This document shows positions 1 to 11,350 of a stretch of DNA of 64,000 bases, one piece after another. The notes under the pieces are model-generated. The model saw only the letters and a list, made by a program, of their open reading frames with translations, made no database searches and was not told the origin of the DNA. This DNA is from Pseudevernia furfuracea (Eukaryota > Ascomycota > Lecanoromycetes > Lecanorales > Parmeliaceae), in the NCBI GenBank assembly GCA_022315425.1, contig JAIUPT010000024.1, positions 496,001-560,000 of the forward strand, read 5' to 3'. Both the position numbers and the translations under genes were made by a program. Position 1 is the first letter of the stretch. Every line of letters begins with the position of its first letter.

Positions 1-432
1 TGGGGCATGAACAATGGGTTCGTCATTTCGCTGAGTCGCGCCGAGCTGGAGATGCGCAATCGGGTGCTGAAGGGGAGAAGGTCCTTTGGTAAGTCTCCTG
101 CGCCGATGTGGGGGGCTCACCGCACGAAGGGGTCCTAATCGGACATTTCTTTTTCGACCGCAGTGCTCAAAAACTTCGCCACTTCGCTCGCCCATCAGCA
201 TAGCAGTGCGAGCGCCTTGCTTCTGTCGTGGCCGTTCGAACAAGCGGACAAGGAGGGGGCGGTGTGTTATGTTCATGGCGAAGAGGGTGGCGCGTTGGTC
301 AAGGCTTGCGAAGAGCGGGGGCTCGTGAGGATGGATGAGTGTCGGATTGACCTGACTTTGGGTGGGTTGGAGGGGATTTACACGCATGTGGCTATGGTGA
401 GAGAGCCAAAACGGAAGCTGCTGAAGAAGTAG
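1..432 (+). CDS. GNAT-family N-acetyltransferase, 3' part
   Basis: This is the C-terminal part of a gene cut by the window edge. The frame is open from base 1. Exon 1 ends at 88, an intron with a GTAAGT donor and CAG acceptor spans 89-163, and exon 2 runs 164-432 to a TAG stop. The end of the protein has the layout of a fungal GNAT acetyltransferase: a stretch like 'LLSWPFEQADKEG' followed by a Cys-Tyr and Gly-rich acetyl-CoA loop, then 'YTHVAMVREP' near the C-terminus. GNAT enzymes move an acetyl group from acetyl-CoA to an amine; the substrate cannot be told from this piece. The family call rests on motif resemblance only; the N-terminal half is outside the window. Confidence 0.6.
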
Positions 433-1468
433 GGGTGGAAGTCAGTGGCCGGGGAGTTTGAGGCCCGCTCTCAAGGTGTTTGGGGGAAAATAGGGACCGA
501 AGTAACAAGCATGCTAGCATTGAGATAGAGCTGATGTGAATATCAAAGCCATCTACCTTGGAGCATTGGTGGTAGTATCAATGATCGAAATGCAGACATT
601 CCTTGCGCGTGAGAGGTAAGAGGGTGATAGGTCCACTCTCAAGCTCTTGGGGCAGATTTATAGAACTCGGAAGCGTAAGGACATAGCACATTTACTTCAC
701 TTGCCTCTGGGTAACCTCATGCTCGGAAAATCTTCATCGAATCAAGCGTACGAAGGAAAGTGTTGAAGGGAAACACGAGTCTTTGAAGCTTGTGTGGGTT
801 GGTTAGTGTGAAGAAGAAATCCAAAGCTCATGTGTGAGAAAAGCTATCAAGGAAGAACCATCAACTATGAAATCGGCCTGCGCCGCAACACCTCTCAATG
901 CGAAATGCAGATGAGATGAAAGCCAACACGACTCCCAAAGCCCACGGTAACGAAATTTCTCGATTGGGTTTAGCGCTCTCGAAAAGTGTTGAAGGAAAGA
1001 TAAACGTACAATCTTCTTCGACCTAACTTTGTGAAACTGCGTCAAAAGGCTTTCAACCTGCCACAACTTCCTGATCGATAGGTCTCCGTTCGTCGGTAAA
1101 GTATTGAAATCAGGTTGTAGTAGGGTGGGTACCTTTGACCCTCGAAAAAGGCCGATTTTCGCTTACTCCCCTTAGAGTATGTTTGCTGAGGGCATGGTCC
1201 CAAGTGTTACTATGGATCATTGATCAATTGCCATCGAAGAGAGTTTAGTTTCAATCATTATCGATCGCTGCTTCCCATACGTTGACCTGGCAGTTAGACC
1301 GTCAAGGTTTGGAGAAGGTGGTTTGAGGATGTGTCGAGACAGGGAAGGAAAGGGAATGAGGTGTTCAAAGGCCTAGGATACAACCGTAGATTTAGTTCTC
1401 ATATCTTAAAGTACACTGCTGCTCCATGTCTCCACTCCGTCATACATAATATCCTCGGCGATCAATCT
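433..1468. other. Intergenic, nothing recognised
   Basis: This lies between two convergent genes. Only short open frames without family resemblance are present, such as one of 87 codons on the minus strand at 803-1066. I see no gene, repeat or RNA. Confidence 0.6.
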
Positions 1469-2751
1469 CTACAACATGTCCACAATCCGGTCGCCCGCGG
1501 CCCGGATGTTGGTCGTCCAGTACTCCGGCGTTGTCTGGATATACAAGACTCCGTTCTCAAACACGCACTCATTGTAAGTACCCTTCTGCAGCTTATCCAC
1601 GATCCTGAGCCCGATCTCATTCTTGTCCAGGGTCTCTTGGTATCCCTCCTGCAGCATGTCATCCTTGGCGAATCCTTGCCTTTCAAGGGAAGAAACAAGA
1701 CCCTCGAAGTATCTGAACGTGGAAATCCCGAACTGCTTCTGCCACTCGCGGTTCCACGTCGTCGGCTGCTTGCCAGTGGCCGTGTAGGCGGCGATGGCGG
1801 CGAAGTTGCGCTCGAAATTGGGGTGGAGCTCCAACATCGGCAGGCCGAGGATCGACTGTATCTTCGCCTTGACATTGCCAATCGCGGGTTCGTAGTCCTT
1901 TTTGATGCCACTCTTGGCGTTAAAGTCCAACGCCGCACCACCGTCGGGGTTGGAAGACACACCGGCGTTGTTTATGGCGGTGGGGAGCTCGGCGCAGACG
2001 GTGCTCAGGTTCGAGCCGAGGTATTTACCGGCAAAAACGAGACGAAGGGTGCCGCCGCTGATTTCGCAGCCTGAGTAGCTGATTTTAGGATTTGTAGTCT
2101 GCTCGAGGGTCATGGTATGGGAGGAGGCAAGGCGGTTGAGCTCGGATTTTCCGTCGGCGCCGTGCCGGTGGATATAGTCCGAGATGCCTCTGGTGGCCTG
2201 TTGACAGTATCTTTGGGGTTGAAGGCGATGTTAGCTTATGTGCGAGAGAGCAGGTGGAAACGTAGTGGGGTGGGAGCGGGTACTCGGTGAACATCTGGCC
2301 TGGGCTGTCTTTAGCAAAGCGGTCGTTTGCAAAAGTGTAGAGGTGGCCGATGTCGAAGTTGATTTTCCACGGCTGACCGAGGACAGAGGAGAGATTGGCT
2401 TCGAGCTCGGGAATCTTGGTTTCGAATTGGTCTCGAACTAGATTTTGGAGCGAACAGTCAGCGTTCAAGCCTGCGATTATCTGGCTGCATAATTTGCATA
2501 CCGTTCTTGCGGATGGCCAGGGGTAACTTGGTCTTTGGGGCATCTCCACCGGCGGTGCTGGGGGCAACAGAGGTTGACGGTGTATTGATGTTGCTAGTCG
2601 CAGGGGTACTATTGCTAGACGCAGGCTCTGCGGCCATGGGAGCCTGAGCTCCATTTTGAGACCCCTCACCGAATCCCAGCAGAGCAGTGGCTTTGTTCAG
2701 ATCTCCCTCGAGCTCCTTCATGGTCTGTTTGGCCTTCTTAAGGAAATCCAT
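1469..2751 (-). CDS. Unrecognised three-exon protein, 384 aa
   Basis: The minus-strand gene joins exons 2502-2751, 2262-2437 and 1469-2197. The two introns are 64 nt each, with GTATGC and GTTTCC donors, branch-like GCTGAC and GCTAAC, and TAG/CAG acceptors. Phases fit exactly and give 384 residues. The N-terminus begins MDFLKKAKQTMKELEGDL, an amphipathic charged helix, then a Ser/Thr/Pro/Ala-rich linker to about residue 70. A compact region follows with motifs such as 'GQPWKINFDIGHLY', 'YIHRHGADGK' and 'NECVFENGVLYIQTTPEYW'. There is no signal peptide or membrane segment. The clean splice structure and balanced composition argue for a real, probably conserved fungal gene. I do not recognise the family and give no function. 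Confidence 0.7.
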
Positions 2752-3676
2752 GGCTGAGTAGGAAGTGGGGATTTTCTACAGAATTTGGTAGGTGGTATGA
2801 AGAGGGTGATAGAAAGGAATCTGAGTACTTCAGGGAGAGGAAGATGTATCTAAATGCTGATAATTCGACCATGGTGTGGGAGCTCGGCTTCTTATGTCTT
2901 CATCCTTGAGTGTTCATTTCCCCTGAGTATGTCCATGACAATGGTCCTGAGGCCTAGCCTCGCTGCCTAGAATCCGCCTCTACATTAGCCCACGGCCTTT
3001 GGACCCCAAAAGCAATGCGCATCGAACGTCAAGGAGTGGCTCGATGCATGTCGAAGGGGTGGTGGTTTGGAGACGTCGTCTGAATCTTCCGAGAGGACTT
3101 GGTGGGGTAATCAGTAGTAAGTTGGAGCGGAGGGCTGAATCTCATGGTTTTCAGGGGTTATCTTCAGGCTAAGGAGCGGCTGAGCGTTGGCTTGCCGTTG
3201 CTTAAATGCTTAGCGAATCTTTAGGGTCCTTTAGGGTTCTTTAGGGGCCTCTTATGGGCCTCTTAGGGCGGACCCCGCCCCTATTATTCCAACCGCGATT
3301 TCACCACCTTCGCTTCTTTCTCCCATAAAGGTTCTAGTGTATCAAGGTACCAGACTCCCGAGCAAATTTCACTCTGTGAAGCCTGAAAGATCCCCCAGTC
3401 CACCATGAGGCTGTCCAATCGAGACCATCTTTGATCGCTAAATTGACTTTGACCCATGAACTGGCCATGTGCTGTGCTCCTAGCCTCCTAGTACCTGCAT
3501 ACGATCGATTTGTCTAGCTGCACGACTCGGATGGATTCCAGCCGGTGTGTTTTGTGCGAGGTGCACACTTCCATGAGACTGATTTTGTAACTGTGATATC
3601 AGTCCTTCATCGGTTTTCTCCCGAATCTATTTCCCAATAACAAATTCGCCTTATCATAGGTTGACCCTTGACAAGT
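2752..3676. other. Divergent intergenic region
   Basis: This separates two divergently transcribed unknown genes and probably holds both promoters. No coding sequence is recognised. It contains the TTAGGG-like repeat at 3219-3268. Confidence 0.5.
3219..3268 (+). repeat. Degenerate telomere-like decamer repeat
   Basis: Five imperfect tandem units with a period near 10 bp start at 3219, 3229, 3239, 3250 and 3260. The first three share CTTTAGGG and the last two decay to CTTATGGG and CTCTTAGGG. The core resembles the fungal telomere unit TTAGGG, but the period is not 6. Confidence 0.6.
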
Positions 3677-4869
3677 ATGGCGAAAGTGTGGGTCATCAAC
3701 TTCTTTTGACCGTACAATGACGCTGACACAAAAACAGTCCATTGAAGATCCGAACAGATCTCCGTGACCATTGGGAAAAAGAAGACTGTCCTGCTCGAAA
3801 GTCTGTTGCAGCTCTCAAGGAATTGCTGGGGCTGCCCGTCACCATACAATTGGAACCCTCAATTCTTTGGAGCGAGTTGCAGAAATTCTACCCTGACCAG
3901 AATAATTTTGTGCCATCGGTCATCGCCATTGTCAAAACGTGGATCGATTGTCTTGCAAAGAGACTGGCAGAAGATGCCAATGCGGCATGGACCGAGCAGT
4001 TTCTGGAGCATGTCAATCAAAGTGGTAGAACCTTGAAAGCAAGAGTGGAGGTACGTCAACCCACTTTACGGATGCCAATAGTGAGGCAAGTGCGAGTATG
4101 ACTTGGCCAATGCTAAACCCTCTTGTCAGACGCGACCAGGTTCTCAGGTTAAGACTGAGCTAGCGAAGAGCGGAGCAACATTCATTATCGGCATCCCGGA
4201 GTCATCTCCCCCATACAGAAATGAAATCGCGTTTTTCATGACCGAGTTCGAAAAACTGTTTACTCACAGCTCCAATCAGACCAGCTCAGGTCCGGTGCAT
4301 GGGGCCGAAGACGAAGACTGGGCTAATGTGACATTGCCGTCGAGATCCCGCGGACAAGCAATCGACATTGCGCCAACACCGATGCCTTCTCTGGAGGAGC
4401 TCCCGCGACCGGAGCTGCTGTTTATGGCTCAGACGCCGTATCATCTGATTGTCAAGGTTACTCATAATGGGATCGTGGTGCACGGGAGTCATCAAGGAAG
4501 TTTGGAGCTTCTGGCCGGGTATTTGCAGAGGTATACGAGAGACATTCAGAACATCTCCGTCAAGGTGAGAGATTTACTGAGGACTCGTCGATAAACTTCA
4601 CTGTTGCTACAAGACAAGCTCTGGCACGCATGCTTACTGCTATACAGCTTCCGATCCTCAAATCCGAGCTTCAAGCCTCGCATTTCGGCTACGGCGCGCT
4701 ACTCGATTCGCTCACCATCACGCCAGGAGACTCTCGCAGCGCCTGGGCCAACATTAATCCTATCCTTATTCTGTCCTTCGTTGAGAGTGTGCTCGGCTAC
4801 TCACCCGTCGCGAGTGGCAGCAGCGACTCCCAATGGTATTTCAAGCGTGATGTAGGGTTTAAGGAATAG
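3677..4869 (+). CDS. Unrecognised four-exon protein, 326 aa
   Basis: I assign exons 3677-3687, 3738-4050, 4130-4564 and 4648-4869. The first exon is only 11 nt and encodes the start MAKV. It is inferred because the next exon has no ATG, starts after an ACAG acceptor and needs two upstream bases; a GTGGGT donor and 50-nt intron supply them exactly. Introns 2 and 3 have GTACGT and GTGAGA donors and good branch sites (TGCTAAAC, CTTACTGC). The total is 326 residues. The protein is soluble-looking, with no signal peptide or membrane segment. It has a helical N-terminal half and a beta-rich segment around 'PYHLIVKVTHNGIVVHG'. I cannot place it in a family. The micro-exon start is the least certain part. 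Confidence 0.65.
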
Positions 4870-5254
4870 TTATTAAGTTGAGGTGAACTTTGAGTAAGTA
4901 TAATTGGGTTTGAGAGAGCTGCGAGAGTGTGACGCGAGGTTTGCAAGCTCAGCAAAAAGTTGAGTCCAGAAAAGCCTGTTTCAAACCAAAAATCCAGAAA
5001 ATTTTTGCCCTTCTGTCTCCTTCCAGCCCATCAAGATTCCTCCACTCCCTTGCTTACTTCTCGTTAACAATTTGAGCTCACCGATCGTGTTGTTCGTAGC
5101 CGCGTCATTATCAAACTTCCCTACTGAAGGTGCCGTACAACACAGTTTCTCTGCCAAAGATTGTGCCCACATTTCTCCGGAAGCTGAAATTCAATCTGCG
5201 CTTCAGAAACCCGACCCCTCTTCTGCTTTGCCGCTCCAACTTGCCTCTTTCCCT
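4870..5254. other. Intergenic between convergent genes
   Basis: This is the 3' flank of both neighbours. Open frames here are overlaps of the Lys-rich tail of the next gene read in other frames. Nothing else is seen. Confidence 0.6.
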
Positions 5255-6324
5255 TCACCGCCAGCGTCGTTTCTCGTTTTTTGGGCGCGCGATTCCATCA
5301 GGCTCCTCATCATCATTGCCTCGTTTACGTTTCTTCGGCTTATCCTGCGGCTTACCGGATGCGTCTCCTACATTCGGTTTTCCGTCGTCCCGATCGTCTG
5401 GCTTCTTGGATTTCTTGCTGCCTTTGGGAGCTTTAGGTGCAGCAGCATCCTTTCTAGGTCCCCACCGGCCGGTCGTTTCGTGTAACTTGATCGCATCCTC
5501 GATCGGTTGGTGTGTCGTGTGGTCAAAGGCGTAGCGATAGTGGCCCGACCACTGCGAGATGTAGTGTTTCATCTCAGTGCCCTGGAAGAGCAGTACGGCG
5601 CCGTCGCCGTACCCCTCGAGCGCAATGCCAAGCTTGTTGATACACATTGCCGCACCTGTCAAAGTCAGTCTCTATTTCCTGTTGCCGAGAGGTCTGGCGT
5701 ACCTTTGAAATCACCCAGATGCACAAGCCCAGTAAGGCCTCCTTTGATGTCGCTTTGATCTCGGTGTTCGTCCGTAGGTCTGTTGCAGACACTGACACGC
5801 AGGCAGTACGTATCTGGATGGTCTTCATTGACTGGCGGCAAGCGCGCGAACTCGGGCGAATTCGCGTAGATGTTGCGATAGCGCTGTCGCAGCTGGGGTT
5901 CCCACACTCCAAACCAGAAATCTAGCACTCGGGTTATGGGTCCGCCAGTGTATTTGAGGAACTGGAGCAAGAGCTGCCTTCGCGTAGCGTTGAGACTGTG
6001 GGAATCGCTTGTCTCGAGGATTGGATCTGTTGTATGCTGTTGAGCGTGCTAATAGCCGTAATGCAGCTACTTACACTGCTCCCAAATGAGATCTGTCCCC
6101 TGCAAAGGACACGTCTACCAAATCCATGAGTAGCATCAAAAACCCGCCATGCGATATGCGATATTAAGGCCCACTAACCCCCTGTCAAGCAGGGCCGAGA
6201 TGAGCGTGTCTTTATCCAAAATCGATTCTGATTGCTTGGGTTTCTTTGCGTGGGCCCTAGACGCCGCTATAGCTGCTACGTCTTCGAAGGCTTCAAAGCT
6301 ACTACTTATGCCGAGACACGCTTC
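5255..6324 (-). CDS. Probable TET/JBP-like Fe(II)/2-oxoglutarate dioxygenase (5' end unresolved)
   Basis: The minus-strand exons read are 6175-6324 (upstream limit uncertain), 6075-6099, 5703-6026 and 5255-5655, about 299 residues. The core shows the double-stranded beta-helix signature of TET/JBP oxygenases. There is an HxD iron pair in 'EHRDQSDIKGGLTG' (near 5760), then 'LGDFKG', 'GDGAVLLFQGTEMKHYI' with the distal iron-binding His (near 5565), and ten residues later an Arg suited to bind 2-oxoglutarate (near 5535). A tail rich in Lys, Arg and Asp ('KKRKRG', 'NEKRRWR') suggests nuclear location and nucleic-acid contact. Known family members oxidise methylated pyrimidines, and many fungal relatives travel with KDZ transposons; no transposase is seen nearby. 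The intron at 6100-6174 must use a GTGGGC donor to keep frame; the stronger-looking GTTAGT four bases upstream would break it. A start codon and N-terminal exon remain to be found between 6325 and about 7040. Confidence 0.62.
6097..6198. repeat. 102-bp segment duplicated at 26262-26363 (copy A)
   Basis: This segment covers the 75-nt intron at 6100-6174 plus about 24 bases of upstream exon in the dioxygenase gene. The second copy differs at about 6 of 102 positions by eye. Weaker similarity continues beyond it into the 25-nt exon and the next intron. The upstream end contains a short hairpin CCCTG-TCAAG-CAGGG. Confidence 0.85.
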
Positions 6325-7496
6325 CTAATCCCACAGCAGCGACTTGGTTCGGGCACACATTGTTCGCACCCGGTTTGGGATGCGCACTACCGCCACAAGC
6401 CGGGTTACAGTAGCAGGTAACCTGGAACTGTGAACCCTGCGGCCCGCTCTGCTCGACAAGCTTCGTGCACAACGGCACGCACGCACTCGTAGTGAGCGAA
6501 CGAGGCGGAGTCAGTGGAACTGTGGTTGGCGTGATGAGGTCTGCCTTCGTGAGAGCTGATGTCACACTGGGGGGCGGGGCTCGCTGAGTGTGAGCGTTTT
6601 TGTAACCGCAGATACCGAGCTATGGCATGCATCCGCGAAGAAAAAGGTCATGGAAACACTCGCAGAAAGAACCGAGCTAGGCGCATGACTGACGAGGGTG
6701 CACGAGATGCCTGGTGCGATCGTGGTTGAACGGTAAGCTATTGTCATACTGACGGTTGTCACTTGGCTGGGACACAAAGGAGTAGGTGTCTTCTTTGAAG
6801 AGGTGAATTCCAAGTGCCGTCGTCCCATTGGCAGACCAAGAAGTTTGGCCCGCCCGCGGGGAAAAGGAAGAATTGTGTGCAAGCGAGGGTTGACGTCGGT
6901 AGCGTGGCCTCTCCGGCACTTATGGCACCTTTATCAGTAACCGCCTTTGAGGGTGATATCGTGCCGTTGCTGCGCGATGAGGCTAAAGATATAGAAGTTG
7001 CTTTAAGAATGATTGATGCTGTAGCATTTTGCAGCATTACTCGCTTGTTGAAGCCATGTTATTATTAGGAGTTGACATTTGTTGACAGAGTAGAATATAA
7101 CGAGTGGATAGACCACAGTGGAGAGACTTTTATAAGAAGACGAAACCTGAATTAGAGTCTGCAACTTTTGAAAGAAGAAAAGAAAAACCCACTAAGTTGT
7201 CTATCGACGACAATATAAATCACACGAGGATGTCAGTCGCGGCTAATGCATCATCAGCGTTTATGACATAAACTCCTCAATCGAGACTTATAGCAAACAC
7301 AAACCTTTACAGTTGTTTTCAATGATCAATCGGAAAAAGTGCTGGGCTTTTTCTTTTAAAGCATTGCGATTTTAACATGATTGATACACGCCTTTAAGCG
7401 CAGGTAAACTCGGTGACGTAGTTTTATATTCGTTTTTCTGATAGACTATTATAGAAGGCGATATATATATATATGAAAAGTTCCTGAGTGATCCTT
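6325..7496. other. Unresolved stretch upstream of the dioxygenase gene
   Basis: Minus-strand open frames at 6302-6565 (87 codons, with a 'CYCNPACGG' Cys cluster) and 6759-7037 (92 codons, containing 'QWDDGTWNS') could be exons of the dioxygenase or of a separate gene. I could not join them convincingly. From 7070 to 7496 the sequence is AT-rich and empty; it is the 3' flank of the NLR gene. Confidence 0.35.
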
Positions 7497-10400
7497 TTAA
7501 CATCGCGTCTGGCTCAAAGTTTCAGCAGCCTGCTTTTGCAGATAATCCCGCCACACGTCCCAAAGCTCTTTCTCATTGCTTTCATTGCACTCCATATCTT
7601 CTTGTTCGTCATTAGATTTCCGTCTTATTTCGACGTCGAAGTACTCGTCATCTGAGCCATCTGAGTCAATAGTACCAGTGAGGTAGCTCGGATCTGCCCC
7701 GTAATCTAACAAAAGATCTGTAACGTCTTGATGACCTTGCGCGATCGCTTCTTGGTAGGCTTCACTGAATGATTCTCTTGCCCTCGGGTATGTTCCGTTA
7801 TCAAGCAACAGCTTCAAGATGCTAACGTGGCCGGCGCGTGCAGCCAGTACCAAAGAAGCGAGGCCTCTTTGACCATAATAAGAGGAGGCTGCCTCGACGG
7901 TGATTTTTGCACCCCTTTCTAAGAGAAGACCTACAACCGACTCCCGACCCTCCGCCACTGCGTAGTCCAGTGTGGAGGCGTAGACGCTACGCTGGTTGAC
8001 ATTCGCACCGTGATCCAGCAGCGACCGGACAACGTCCTCGTACCCCTTGTACGCTGCTACTTGAAGAGGAGTGCTCAAACTCTTCACCATGCCCGTAGTG
8101 GACTTGGTTGGAGGGTCCGGACTCGTTCCTTGTTCTAGAAGAGTTTTGCAAATATCGAGTAGACCAAGTCGAGATGCGTGATAAAGGCGACTCTCCGACT
8201 TGAAATCTTCACCGTCGTCTACTCTCTCTTCCATATGTTGGAAATTGCCATAGTACGGGCCGAAAGGCACCACTAGCCAGTTGGCGAAAGAAAAGTTCTG
8301 GGCCAGGAAGAATTCTTTCAATACTGAATTGATACGAGTATTACGACTCAAGATCCCAGAGCCGGTGACATGATGCTCCCACTCTTGCGCAGAGTACCGG
8401 AGTAGAGGATATTCGGACAAATCCTCAGCTGTAGAGTCACTTAAAGGTTGTTTAAAATGCATCAGATAAGCAAGGCATGACCTTGCTAGAAATTCATTCG
8501 TGGAGGCTTCGTTAATGCTGTAGAAAGCCGCTTTGGCTCCTTTGATACGCTCCGAGACGAGATACTCTTTGACAGAGTCGTGCGCCAAGCGTACTTCATA
8601 GTGGTAAGGGTGATCTTGCGCTAAGATCGTGGAAGGCGCATGTTCGTCCTCGTTCAAAGGTCCTATTTCTGGTCGGCTGTCAGTAGAACAGGCATCTTCG
8701 TCTCCAGACACTGCGTCTGGCACATAGGACGAGGAGGTGGAGCCTTCTTTTCGAGAGTCGTCAACAGACAAGCTAGTGTCTCCTTCTGGCCGGCTAGCCG
8801 TATCGTAGGCATCTTCGTATGTGGAAACCAGCTCTGATGGTGGTGAGGGGAGAGGAGAGGCGCTCCTTAAGGATGACTCGTAAGGCAAGCTGATGGGTCT
8901 AGATACGGATATCAAACTAGAGCAGATGGCTAGGATGTCTGTGGGATGACGGAGCCGGTCTTCGGGATCGAATCTAGGGAGTTCATCGAGTGTTATTGCG
9001 GTAGCTTCAGCGACTTCTTGTAGTTCCAGTGGTCTCGCAGAAAATGCTAGCCACTGCAAAACCTTCAAGGCGTCTGCAGCATGGTCTTTGTCGATATTAC
9101 ACAAAATGCGCTCGTAAGTATCATCCAGCGTTTTTGGGAGCGAAGCCAAAGCTTTCCGGAGAGTAGACGGTTTGATGCACTTGCGCAAGGTATCTAGTTG
9201 ACAAACAGCCCAACGAAACCTGTTGTTCATCAGTCGAAGAAGCAATGGAGAAGATAAGACCGAACGATCGAGAGAATTTTTATCTTACATTCCCTTGGAG
9301 CCATCGTATAGGGTCTTCTCGACCTCGGCTTTGATAGATTCAGACCATTGACTCAGTTCAGGATCACTGCGAAGACATTCGCGAACGAGGAGCTTTATAT
9401 CAGCATCCACAAGATCGTTCTGGACTTGGACCTGGTCTGTGACCAAGGGTCGAATTCCTTTCTCTATATTTATTTCTTTTCGGCTTGTTACGATGATGTG
9501 CAGATTTTCAACATGCCAGCCACAAATCTCATCAATCAATGAAATCACAGTCACGATGTCTACACACTCATCGAGGGCATCCACAATGAAGTAAATCTCT
9601 CTGAACTGATTAATGAGTTCTCTCAACGCTTGAGACAAACTTTTGATAGTTGGTTCTCTCTGACCTTCGCCACACTGCACGAATAGTGCCTCCATCGTCT
9701 TTGACTTCTCTGAACTTTGAGCAAACAGTTGAGCGACGAGCGAGCGCGCGAGACCCTCGCAAGTCTGTTTTCTAGCTTCGTTGAAGTCGAAATAGTAGTA
9801 TGCTAACATATCGCGAACGCTCGTCTGGCACGTGGAAGCAACGTCATCGATGATGGTGGAGCATAATACAGTCTTCCCACAGCCCGGGATTCCATGTATC
9901 CAAAGAAATGATGCCCGTTGGTTCTTCCAATTGATGTAGTTTGAAATCTCTATAAGCCAGCGTCCCGTCTCTTGCTGTTTACTCTGACAGGCTTTATTGT
10001 GGTTTGAAGATGGGTCTGGCGCCGCTAGCCATCGGAAAAGCTTTCCCTTTCTCTGATCCGTGGCGACAGCTCGAATTCTTTCCGTCAAGGCGACTAAGTC
10101 TTCTTCGGTTTTGGACGTTACATGTTTTATTGCTAGTGTCATGGTGGTCTGGTCCGCAGTCAAAGCAAGCTGAAAAAGCCCTCGCTGGCGGGCCAAGGTA
10201 CCAAGCGTCTTCAGGACGTCCTTCTCCTTGAGAGGCCAAGTCAAAGCCCGCCCAACCTGCTTGAGGCGGCCTTCCGCTGGGGCCAACTTGAGTTCTAGTT
10301 TTCCCAATTCTACCTTGCACATTTCTAGAGGCCCGCCCGGATGGTTTAGCGAGTCTAAAGTAGGCACCGCTATCGACGCCGAATCATCTTGGGAATTTGC

Positions 10401-10574
10401 GACATCTACAAGCCTTTCAAGAACATTCCGAAGACTTTGCAGCTCGTGTGTGATCTTGACGAGGTCCTTGGGGTAGTGGCGAAAGCCGCTTTGGTAATCG
10501 TAGCAAATAGATACCAGGGTTCCGGTGATCTGAATGACGGCAATGATAGAAGAAGCAGCCCCCACTACTTCCAT
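7497..10574 (-). CDS. NLR: HeLo-like N-terminus, NACHT, ankyrin repeats
   Basis: Two exons, 9289-10574 and 7497-9219, flank a 69-nt intron (GTAAGA donor, ACAG acceptor) and encode 1002 residues. Residues 1-60 match the fungal N-terminal domain of STAND proteins (HeLo-like: 'MEVVGAASSIIAVIQITGTL'). A NACHT-type NTPase follows, with a Walker A GIPGCGKT at about 228-235 and a Walker B/DALDEC motif at about 327-337. The intron sits in the conserved 'GSKGMFRWAVCQLDTLRKC' segment, which supports the junction. A low-complexity Ser/Asp/Glu-rich insert lies in exon 2. At least four ankyrin repeats ('TPLQVAAYKGYEDVVRSLL') span roughly residues 780-960. Such proteins act in non-self recognition and heterokaryon incompatibility: the ankyrins sense a ligand and nucleotide-driven oligomerisation triggers the N-terminal death domain. 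The gene looks intact. Confidence 0.9.
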
Positions 10575-11350
10575 ATCTGATAAGAGTGGAGCCTATATAG
10601 TTGGGTGAATGTCGTTATTCGAGCCCCGATCGAGCAAAGAAAATGTAGCTAGCTGTCGAGAAAGATAGCCCGATGGTGCGGTCTGGTCCCTCTAGCTGGC
10701 TGAGTGATCATCTTAAACGAAATACCGAGCTAGCTAAAATACTAGGATTCCTCCAATAATTAGAGCGTATCAGAGTTTTGCCTTTTGTCGTCGCATTCGT
10801 TCTACTTTGATTGTAACCGATGATGCTCTATAGATACCTAAGAAAACAGAAACGAAGATCAAGCAAGTCGACAAAATGGTTCAGCCTGTCAGCCAGCCTC
10901 GGTTATTACCGCACCAATAACACCTCTTGACAGCATGAAGCTAATCCCTTTTCGATTAGTGCTAATTATATCTGATTTTGGACAATGTGGAAGTCTGAAA
11001 CTGCACTACCAAGTATACGTGCGCCGAAAGATATCAAGCAATCATAGTTGTGAAACAGTAAATCTCTCACTGACGCCCTTGCCGAGACATGTCCCGACCT
11101 TTCGTTTCGATTTCGAAGATTGATGTTATTGTTTCATGGACACCCTTCAAATTTGATTGGTATCTATTCATGAACGTTGACTCTACATGGGCCAGCAAAC
11201 TAAATATGTTATCCCCGTGCCGAAAATAGTCCCATGCTTTCCCTCCTTGCAATCTTGTCACACAAGGTTTCTCCCCATCCGCAATCATTCTCCCTTAATC
11301 TTCCACTCTACCAACACAGCGCCCCAAAACTTACAAAGACATCGACCATC
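10575..11350. other. Divergent intergenic region
   Basis: This probably holds promoters of the NLR gene (leftward) and the small secreted-peptide gene (rightward). No ORF with family character and no repeat is seen. Confidence 0.5.

Noticed and set aside
1331..2074. 247-codon plus-strand ORF
   Set aside because: It is the antisense of the spliced minus-strand gene at 1469-2751, whose exons, phases and protein-like content are much better.
3219..3268. True telomere or chromosome end
   Set aside because: Genes lie on both sides, the period is 10 rather than 6, and only five degenerate units are present.
5072..5534. Two overlapping plus-strand ORFs of 134-137 codons
   Set aside because: They are shadows of the Lys/Asp-rich C-terminal tail of the minus-strand dioxygenase.
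6100..6178. Intron using the stronger-looking GTTAGT donor in the dioxygenase gene
   Set aside because: It breaks the reading frame into the next exon; the GTGGGC donor four bases downstream keeps it.
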